From JAWLFY01 sp041685355 (GTDB lineage: Bacteria; Planctomycetota; Planctomycetia; Pirellulales; Pirellulaceae): a DNA stretch of 34,972 nt. Below, in pieces: positions 12,043 through 20,700 of this stretch; position 1 is the stretch's first letter, and each line of letters opens with the position of its first letter. Location of the stretch: positions 1 through 34,972 of the forward strand of contig JAWLFY010000039.1 of NCBI GenBank assembly GCA_041685355.1. The letters run 5' to 3'. The position numbers and the translations under genes are program-made. The notes beneath the pieces are model-generated. The model saw only the letters and a program-made list of their open reading frames with translations, was not told the DNA's origin and ran no database searches.

Positions 12043-12860
12043 ACGAGTCATCGCTGCAGTTGGGCGTCGTGCAGGAGACGCTGCTGATCCCACTCTATTT
12101 TCGGGCGCTCGAAACCGGTCGGCCGGACGGGATCTTACGCGACCCGGTCGCGGTGCAAGTCGTCGAATCGCTCGATTACGACTTCGCCAAGTTCGACGCG
12201 TCGACACCGGTTTATCTCGACATCGTGATCCGGACGGAGATTTTTGATGAACGGGTCCGGGAGTTTATTCGGCGGCACCCGCGGGGGACCGTGATCAATT
12301 TGGGGGCGGGGTTATGCGGGCGGTTCACTCGCGTGGACAACGGGACGATCCACTGGTTTGACCTCGATATGCCGGACGCGATCGAGCTCCGGGACCGGTT
12401 CTTCTCGGAGGGGCCGCGGAACCGGCATGTGGCGAGATCGATGTTCGATTTCGGTTGGCTTGACGAAGTCGAGGTGGCCGACGGCGAGCCCGTGATGGTG
12501 GTGGCGGAGGGGTTGTTTTGCTATTTCACCGAGGAGGAAGTGCGGGGTTTGTTGGCGGCGATCGCCGGTCGCTGGCCGGGGGCGGAGATCTTATTTCAAT
12601 CGATCTCGCGGCGGTACGTGGACCGGCAGCAGGAGGTCGCGGCGGTGAACCGGACGCGGGCCGAGTTCAAGTGGGGAGTCGACCATGGGGCGGAGGTCGC
12701 GTCGTGGGACCCGTCTTATCGTTTCCTCGGCGAGTGGTATTTCATCGACCGTCACCGATCACGATGGGGAGGGTTGCGGTACCGGACGTGGCTCCCGTGG
12801 GTTTACCGCGACGTGAAGCAGGTGATGAAGATCAGTCATTTACGGCTGGGCGAGCGGTGA
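12039..12860 (+). CDS. SAM-dependent O-methyltransferase, LCMT/TcmP family
   Basis: This 273-residue protein belongs to the leucine-carboxyl-methyltransferase/PPM1 family, which includes TcmP-type polyketide O-methyltransferases. Visible features are the N-terminal VQETLLIPLYFRALET and ILRDPVAVQVVESLDYDF, the SAM-binding TVINLGAGLCGR with the acidic FDLDMPD strand, and the AEGLFCYFTEEEV segment typical of the family. Translation starts at GTG 12039, with GGGAGG about 8 bases upstream, and overlaps the PPTase stop by 4 bases. The gene ends one base before the convergent FabL-like SDR ends. It is inferred to methylate a carboxyl or hydroxyl group of the cluster product. The acceptor is unknown. 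Confidence 0.88.
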   Translation: MNESSLQLGVVQETLLIPLYFRALETGRPDGILRDPVAVQVVESLDYDFAKFDASTPVYLDIVIRTEIFDERVREFIRRHPRGTVINLGAGLCGRFTRVDNGTIHWFDLDMPDAIELRDRFFSEGPRNRHVARSMFDFGWLDEVEVADGEPVMVVAEGLFCYFTEEEVRGLLAAIAGRWPGAEILFQSISRRYVDRQQEVAAVNRTRAEFKWGVDHGAEVASWDPSYRFLGEWYFIDRHRSRWGGLRYRTWLPWVYRDVKQVMKISHLRLGER

Positions 12861-12861
12861 A

Positions 12862-13626
12862 TCAGACGTGGACGGCGGAGCCGCCGTCGACGGTGAGCGT
12901 TTCGCCTTGGACGAGATCGGCGAGATTGCTGGCGAGGAACAGGACCGCGTCGGCGACATCGTCGTCGGTCAGGTCGCGGTTGCCCATCATCGTTTTGGCG
13001 CGTCGTTCGGCGAACATCTGTTCGGCGTCGGGGAAGCGGCGTGTGGAGTCGGTTTCGACGAGTCCTGCCTTGACGACGTTGACGTTAATTCCGCGGTCAC
13101 CGAGTTCGAGGGTGAGGTGTCGGGCGAGGCTTTCGAGGGCGGCTTTGGAGGTGCCGACGAGTCCGTACATCGGCAGGGCGATTTGGGACCCGTGACTGGA
13201 GATGGCGACGATTTTGCCACGATCCGGGCCGCGTTCGAGCAGCGGGGCGGCGGCTTGGGCGAGCCGCATCAGTGCCAGGACGTTGAGGTCCATCGCGGCG
13301 TGGAAGTGGTGGGTGGTGGCGTCCATGAGGGGCCGGAACCCGCCCGAGGCGGCGTTGCTGACGAGGATATCGAGGGCACCGATTTGGTCGCGGACGAATT
13401 CGATCATGCAGCGGATATCGTCTTCTTCGCTGACGTCGGCCTTGACGACGTAGGCTCGCCGTCCGAGGTCACGGATCTCGCGGGCGACGTCCATCGCGGC
13501 GTTCCGGGAGGTAACGTAGTTGACGATCACGTCGGCGCCGGCCTCGGCGAGACGTCGCGAGCAGGCGCGGCCGATGCCACGGGAGCTGCCCGTGACGAGG
13601 GCGGTTTTTCCGGTCAGGTCGATCAT
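12862..13626 (-). CDS. FabL-like SDR, probable enoyl- or ketoacyl-ACP reductase
   Basis: This 254-residue classical SDR has the cofactor motif TGSSRGIGR (12-20), NAA at 91-93, and the active-site Tyr154 with Lys161 spaced Y-x6-K. The Y-x6-K spacing and the segments NAASGGFRPLMDA, AISSHGSQ and VKAGLVETDSTRRFPD resemble Bacillus FabL (enoyl-ACP reductase III) more than FabG, whose spacing is Y-x3-K. It would reduce an ACP-bound enoyl (or keto) intermediate with NAD(P)H. Its start overlaps the Rieske gene stop in ATGA, so it is the last gene of the megasynthase operon. No PfaD-type flavin enoyl reductase is present in the window, so this SDR is a candidate substitute. Ketoreductase activity is not excluded. 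Confidence 0.88.
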   Translation of the reverse strand: MIDLTGKTALVTGSSRGIGRACSRRLAEAGADVIVNYVTSRNAAMDVAREIRDLGRRAYVVKADVSEEDDIRCMIEFVRDQIGALDILVSNAASGGFRPLMDATTHHFHAAMDLNVLALMRLAQAAAPLLERGPDRGKIVAISSHGSQIALPMYGLVGTSKAALESLARHLTLELGDRGINVNVVKAGLVETDSTRRFPDAEQMFAERRAKTMMGNRDLTDDDVADAVLFLASNLADLVQGETLTVDGGSAVHV

Positions 13627-14768
13627 GGTGTGAAGTCTCGAGAGCGAGGGGTGGGTGAGGGCGAGTGGGTCGGCGGATCCACGGCCGTCGCGGCATGGAC
13701 ATGATTTTGGAAGTGGAATAGTCGTTCTTCGCGTTTGGAGATGAGTCCGCCCGGGGCGTGCAACGGTGCGTTCAGACCGCGTTGGATCGATCGCATGATC
13801 CCCAGATCTTCATCCATCACGCGGCGGAAGAAACGTTTCCCCCAGCGGCGGATGATTCGGACGAGAGCGCGTTGATCCGGCCGGCCGGGGTGGGACGGAC
13901 GGCAGACCGTGTGCGTGATCAATCGGGACTCGGTCGGCGTTTGCGGTATGACCGTGAAGACCCATCGGAAGAACGCCATTTGTCCGAACAGCAGGTTGGG
14001 ATAGCAATGGAAGATTCGATACCGGTCGTCAACTTCGATCCCGAGCCAGCGGTGTAGTCTGCGGTCTCGATTGCTCAGCGAGATCCGTTCGGTATAGAGA
14101 CTCCAGTGATTGCCGAATTCGTGTTCGCAACTCACTTCCGGAGCGATCTTACCGAACGTGTGGGGGTGCACGGACTCGACGTGATATCCTTCGATCGCGT
14201 TTTCCATGACGACCTTCCAGTTCGCGGGAACCGGGTCATCGGTCTTGAGTACGGCGGGCGATTCGGGTGAAAACCAATCGGCCACGAACGATTCGCAGGG
14301 ACCGAGAGACTCTTCGAGCGGTGGGGCGTCTTCGAGCGTGCAAAGGAATAGAAGATCGCCGCGTCGTTCGATTCGGAACTTGGTGAGTCCCAGTTGCGTG
14401 CCCTTGAGCGGTTTGAAGCTTGGGGCGTCGGGGATCTTACGGGTTCGCCCACACGCGTCGAACTGCCATCCGTGGTATTGGCATTGCAGCGGCTTCATGG
14501 TCCCACACGGTTGCCCGCTGAGCAGGCTGTAGCGGTGGGGGCAGACGTTGAGGAAGGCGTGGAATTCGCCCTCGGACCGCCACAGGATGATCGGCAGACC
14601 GTTCAGCTCGAAGGTCTTGAAGTCCCCGTCGCGGGGGAGTTCGGAGGCTTGAGCCACCCAGTGCCAGGCTGGCCGGAACAGCGCGTCGAGTTCGCGCGCG
14701 TGTTGATCCGCGGACCGGTAGCGGTCGGGGGTCAGCACGTGGGGCAGGTGGGTTTCGCTGAGGAACAT
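13623..14768 (-). CDS. Rieske non-heme iron oxygenase, large-subunit type
   Basis: This 381-residue protein has an N-terminal Rieske [2Fe-2S] domain with ligands Cys76, His78, Cys96 and His99 (CPH...CQYH). The ring-hydroxylating-oxygenase catalytic domain follows. Mononuclear iron ligands are visible as His196 and His201 in ENAIEGYHVESVHP, with the late carboxylate in DEDLGIMRSIQ (about 319-329). Such enzymes hydroxylate, desaturate or demethylate substrates using electrons from a separate reductase, and none is encoded in this window. The start is ATG 14768, 22 bases after the megasynthase stop; the longer frame to 15107 is antisense-type noise inside the megasynthase. The position implies tailoring of the chain. 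The substrate is unknown. Confidence 0.9.
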   Translation of the reverse strand: MFLSETHLPHVLTPDRYRSADQHARELDALFRPAWHWVAQASELPRDGDFKTFELNGLPIILWRSEGEFHAFLNVCPHRYSLLSGQPCGTMKPLQCQYHGWQFDACGRTRKIPDAPSFKPLKGTQLGLTKFRIERRGDLLFLCTLEDAPPLEESLGPCESFVADWFSPESPAVLKTDDPVPANWKVVMENAIEGYHVESVHPHTFGKIAPEVSCEHEFGNHWSLYTERISLSNRDRRLHRWLGIEVDDRYRIFHCYPNLLFGQMAFFRWVFTVIPQTPTESRLITHTVCRPSHPGRPDQRALVRIIRRWGKRFFRRVMDEDLGIMRSIQRGLNAPLHAPGGLISKREERLFHFQNHVHAATAVDPPTHSPSPTPRSRDFTP

Positions 14769-14790
14769 GTTGACGGACGCGTCGGGAGTG

Positions 14791-17700
14791 CTACGACGGC
14801 GACATGCTGGTGATGATTGACGCGTCAAAACCGCGGGCCCACAGCAGGGGGCGTCGGTCGTCGCCGAACAAGACGAATTCGAATCGGCATCGGGAGCCGT
14901 CCTGTCCCAAGTGATTGAACTGGAGCAGGCATCGTTCCCCCGCCTTCGGGAGCCGTGCGAACGTGAGCCGTTCGATCGAGTGGGGGATCGCGAGGACCCT
15001 GTCCGCGTAGAGCCAGGGGTAGATCCCGCACGCGAACAGGCAGGCATCGAGGACCGGCGGCGAGTGTGTCCAGCCTTGGGAATCGCCTTTCCCGGACAGT
15101 TCGGCAAGGTCCGGTGCCAAGATTTCGGCCCACCCGCCGAACGATTCGCATTTCACGGACTTGAGCCGCCGAAAGATGGGACCGTGGTACAAGAGTTCTT
15201 CCCGCTCGGCCGGATACTGGACGTCGTGCAGCGAGGGGATTTTCTCCGGATAAGACGAGAACGGGGGCTCCGGCTGAGACCGAAGCGGGAGTTGTGCCCG
15301 GGCGTAGACGCGGTCCGCTTGGACCAGCTTCCCGGCGCGGTTGCGGAAATCGCCGACAAGTTGCAAGCGAATCATCTGTTCGGTTCGCTCGGCGACGACG
15401 CGGGCGACCTTCGCAGTATCGTCGAAGAACCGCCATCCGTTCACGATCTCCACGTTTTCTAAGACGATCGGTTTCGGGGTGGCCTCGAAACACGACGCGG
15501 CTTCGGCCATCATCTCGACGGCGATCACGATGGGGAGTAGCGGCCGGTCGCGAAAACGGTGCTGGACCAAGAACGGGTCGACGCGCGGATCGAGTCGACG
15601 TTCCGTCACGATGCGGTTCCTGTCGTTGTCGATCGCCAGCGAATCGACAAGCGGAGGGAGTGGCGGCCTGACCGTCGAATCGTCCGAGTCCGAAGTCGTG
15701 ATTCCGGTTTGTTGGTGGACTGCCGGGACCGCGTCGCTCGGAGTGGCCGATGCGAGCGGCGTGCCGCGGACGGCTTCGGTGGGGTAGAAGAGTCGGTGCA
15801 GTTCGCCGTCGGTGTAGACGACTTCTCGTTCGGGGAGCCCGGCACGGAGTTCGTCGAGGAGGTGTCGCACCCCTTCGTCCGGCGGCATCAGGTTCATCTT
15901 CAGCACGCCGCGGGCGCCGAAACTCGCCCCGCTCATCATCATGCCGACTTCGTCCCATCCGTGCCAATGGAGACAGGCGGTGCGGACTTCGGGGCGTTGA
16001 TCGGCGAGTCGATCGCAGAGCTTCGCGACGGTTTCGTTGCCGAGCGCGTAGAGCGTCCCGCCGTTGGTCCCGAACCGGCCGCCGACGGATCCGAAGCCGA
16101 CGAACCAACGGAGCGGGTCATGGCGTGTTTCTTCGATCAGACGCAGCGTGCCTTCGACTTTCGCCCCCAGGGTCTCGGCGATCTCTGCGTCGGACACTTT
16201 CTCGAAACGGGCGTGCGCCCGCACCCCGGCGCCGTGCACGATCCCTTCGATCGGGCCGCTTTGTTGGCGTATTTCGTCGAGGACCCGGCGGAGCGAATCG
16301 CCATCGGCGAGGTCGCAAGCGTGGTAACTCGCTTCGATCCCGTGTCGCCGCAGCTGGGCCAGTGTGTGGGCGATCTCGACGTCCTTCATCAGGTTTTGCC
16401 AACTTCGGGTCGGCGAGGAACCTTCGGCGATCGCCTTTCGGGTGACTTCGCGTTTCCACTCGCGACGCGCCGGCTCGTCGAGCTGGAGCCGATCCGCGGG
16501 AACGGGCTGCGCCGCGTGGCGTCCGATCAAGTGGAGTCGCAAGTCGAATCGACGTCCCAGTCCGACCGCGACGCGGGCCGTGATCCCACGGCCGCCACCG
16601 GTCAACACCCAGGTGCTTCCCGGTCGGATCGGTGGGGCCTCATCGCGACCGTTTCTCGCGAGATGCTCATCGCCGGTGCCCGTCGGTTCGCCCGTTTGCG
16701 GGGGAACCGTGGCCACGGGTTGGTAGTCGGCGCGGACGACGAACCGCCGACCGTCGCGGACCGCCACTTCGACGTCGGCCATCGGGCCGGCGAGTTCCGC
16801 GAGGATCGCGTCGCCGAGGTGTTCGTTCGGCTCTTGGGCGGGGGCGTCGATCACCTTGACCACGAACGTATCGCGAGACTGGCGGCGGGCCTCGACGTAG
16901 ATCGACTTGAGCATTCCCGCAACGGCTCCGCCTTCGGGGGACGTGACGGGTGATCGGAACCCGAAATCGCCTCCCAGTGACGTGACCGCGATCAGGCTCG
17001 TCGGCGACAAGGGCCGAGCGGCTTCGAGCCGCTGCGCCCAACGCTGCGTGAAGCGGTACGTCGCGTCGATCCGTCGCGTGGTCGTCGCGGCGTCCACGTT
17101 CATCGCGGCGTCGTCTCGGGGCGCGGTCAAGAACAGGTGCGGGGGGACGCCAGACGCGGTGAGGCGATCGAGCGTGGCGAGCGATCCGTCGATCGGGGCG
17201 TCCGGCGAGACGACGTGGGCGGTTTGGCCGAGCCGTTCGACGGCGTCCGCCAGGAGTTCCGCGATCCGACCCGTTCCGAACACGATCGCGGGGCCTTGCA
17301 AGCGGACCGGCGTCGGCGACGCGGCGGATCCGGGGGCGTCGTTTGGCAGCGGCGCGGGATCGAGCCGCAACACGTGTCGATGGGCGACGTTTGCGGGCGT
17401 CGGCCACTCGTCGGGCGTTGATCGGTCGGCGGTTGCGGCCGCTTTGGCCGTCGCGGACGATTGAATCGTTGGGGCCGATCCGGACGGCTGGGCTTCCGTC
17501 GCGGTCGCCGGCGCCGGGTCGCGTGTGGTCGCGGATCGTGGCGGCTCGACGTCGGGGAAGTATCGTTTGTAGTAGCTCCAATCGGTGATCAGCACTTCGC
17601 CTTCGGGGAGTCCTGCGGTCAACTCTCGAACGACATGCTCGACGCCCTCACGGGTCGGCATGTAACGGAACTGAAGCAGTTGTTTGATGTGTTTCGATTC

Positions 17701-20700
17701 GGGGCGGACCGCCATCCCGACTTCGTCCCAGGAGTGCCAGTGGAAGAGGGCGGCACCGCAGTCGGGACGATCACGGCGGAAGCGGTCGACCCATTTGGCG
17801 AGCAGCTCGTTGGCGAGGCAGTAATCGGTTTGCCCGTTACCGCCGAAGCGTCCGCTGATCGAGCCGAAGGCGAGGAACGTTGTGAGCGGGTCGTCCCGGA
17901 GCAGGTCCGCCAAGTAGACGGCGGCGTCGACTTTCGCGGCGAGGGTGCGTTCGACGAGTTTCGGTTGTTTGCGGTCGAAGCGGCAAGACCGTTCGAACCC
18001 GGCGCCGTGAAGGACGCCGGCGATCGGTCCGGCGGTTGTGCGGATCTGGTCGAGCAGATCGGACAAGGCGGCCCGATCGCTGACGTCGCAGACGTGGTAT
18101 TCGGCCTGAACGCCGTCGTCACGAAAGGCTTGCAGGTTGCGGTCGATTTCGATCCCTTTTTCGACCGTCGACCAAGCTTGCAGCGGCACCTCGCCGCGTG
18201 AGACGGCTTCCTTCATCACGCGGGCGCGTAACTCACGGGTCGCGGCGTCGTCGAGGTTTCGCCATGCGGGGTCGACATCGGTTGGCCGGGTCGAGCCGAT
18301 GAGTTGGAGGTTCAGCCCGTACCGACGACCGAGTTCGCGGGCGACGACGGCGGTCACGCCACGGGCACCCCCGGTGACGACCCAGACGTCGCCGCGACGG
18401 GGTGTGGGGTTGTATTTTCCGGCGGTATTTTCCGAGACAGGATTTTTGGGGGCCGGTTCGACGACGGGTCGGACGACGAGTCGACGTGTGGGGAGCGGGT
18501 AGCCGACTTCGATTTCTTCGTCGCCGGCTGTCATTTCGGATCGAACGATCTCGGCCGCTCGGCGGGGATCGATCGTCTTGGCGAGGTCGACGGAGCGGAT
18601 CCGGATCGGTTTGCCGCCGACCCGGCCGACTTCGATCCGGACCGCCTTGAGCAACCCTCCGAGCGCCCCTCCTTCGACGTGTTCGCTTGATCCGGAGAAC
18701 CCGAAATCGCCTCCCATCGCCGTACAGGCGACGAGTGACGTCGGTATGTCCTCTTTCGTTTCACGCCAACGTCGATACCAGTGTTGGACGACCGCGTAGG
18801 GCGTCAGCACGCCCCGATGTCGGCGGGCCACGTAGGAACCGACGTCGAGGTTGGCGGCGTCGGAATCGAATGGCGTTGTGAGGATGAGGGTCTGCGGGGA
18901 CACGGTTTGCCAGACGTCATCGATCGCCCGGACCGCCTCGGCGGGGTCGTCGGCGGAGGGGACGAGTGTCGCGTGCAGCCTGTCGCTTCGCAATCGTTCG
19001 ACCAACGCATGGCCGAGGGGGTTGTCGCCGAGGACGATTGCCCCGCCGTCGCGCGTCGCTTGACCGGCGGGATTGGGAATCGGTGTCTCGGTCACCCGCA
19101 TCACGAAACGCTGACAGATGTCACTTCGATGACGGACGAGCGGCGGCCCCCCGTCGACGCTTTGCGACAGGCGGGCGAACTCGTCCGGGGTGATGACCGC
19201 GTCGGGGGACAGGTTCGTTCGGTCCAGCGGTGGGGCGACCGGTTGATCGTCATTTCCGTTCGGCGGGACGGGATCGGTAGGTGAGGGAGATTCGAAGAGC
19301 CGTCGCAGGTCGAGCTCGAGGTAGTGGTCGGGCGATCCGGGATGGGCGCCCGCGACGTTCACCCAAGCCGATCCGGTGGCGGGGCGAAACAAGACGCTCA
19401 ATTGATTGTCGACGCGGCGGACCGTGTTCATGGTCGGGTGCGTGACTTCCCGTCCGCGGCGATTGTCGAACCGGTCGCGGAGCGCTTGGCGGACGCGGTT
19501 CTCGTCGACGGGGGCATCCCCATCGGCTTGGATCTGGTTGGCCAGCCGGTCGAGCCGGTTGTGGGAATGGGACGGTGTCTCGGCGCGCGGCGGGTGTCGC
19601 AGCGTGTGGTTGGCCGCGACGATCGATCGGCGACCGCGGAGGATTTCGAAGTTCGCGCCGTCGTACTCGATCAACACGATCGAATCGCCGGGTGTGTGCG
19701 AAACGCAGATCGCCCATCCGCCGACGCCGGCATGTTCGCGGGCGATCGCGATAGCCGAGTCGAGGTCGGTTGCCCGCTCGAGGATGTCGCGGACGATCAG
19801 CCCGTGGAGGCGACCGGGAGCGTCGTCGGGGCGACGTGGCAGGTCGAGCAGCATCGCGCTGGTGACGGCGATTCCGGCGTCGTTAGTCCCTGACAGGCCG
19901 CCGACTTGGCCGGCGATCGGGAACGTGACGCAGCGACGTCCGTGGGTGGGGGCGGTGACTTGGATGTGTCGTTTCAGCTCGCCGCGGAGCAACAGGCCGA
20001 GGGGCAAATCTTCGTTCGCGGCGTGCAGAAGATCGTGTCCGTCGTTCGCGTCCGAGTTGACCGCGACGTGGCAGCAACCGGCCGCCAGGTCGGGATAGAT
20101 GCGGACGTTGTGTGCGATCAGGGCTTCGGGGGAAACGCCGGCTCCGGCGGCGATCCCGCGGATTTCTTCGAGCGCGGGTTCGTCGAAGTATTCGTGGGCT
20201 TGGGACGCGACGCGGGCGACGGCGACCGGATCGACGAGTCGGCTCGGGGGCGTGTCGGCGTAGCTTCGCAGCACCGATCGGATCTCACGCTTTCGGGCGG
20301 CACCGTGTGCGAGTCCGCGGTCGTAAGGAGAGCCCGTGGCGAGGACGGTCGCGAGCTCGGATTCGGCGGCGGGCAACGTATCGGCGGCCGGAGACGTGCT
20401 GGCGGCGGGTGACGGGTCGGCGGCGGGTGATGGGGCGGCGGCGGGTGATGGGGCGTTGCGTCTGGTCGGTCGAGCATCGCGAAGGGGTTCCGGTTCCGCC
20501 ACGGCGGTGTGGCTCGAACCGCGAGGTTGATCGGAGGAATTGTTCGCGTGGTCGGATCGGGAGGTGACCGGGCGGTGGTGCGGTTTCGGGACAGGAGCGC
20601 CCGCACCGCACGCACGGCCGTCGATGCGATATCGAGTCTCGGGGGCGGCGGCTGGCGGTGTCGGTATTGTCTCGGCGGTCGATGACGTCCGGGCCCCGGC

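Noticed and set aside
14769..15107. N-terminal extension of the Rieske protein
   Set aside because: It lies inside the end of the megasynthase gene in another frame and is Arg/Ser-rich. Rieske homology begins at the ATG at 14768.
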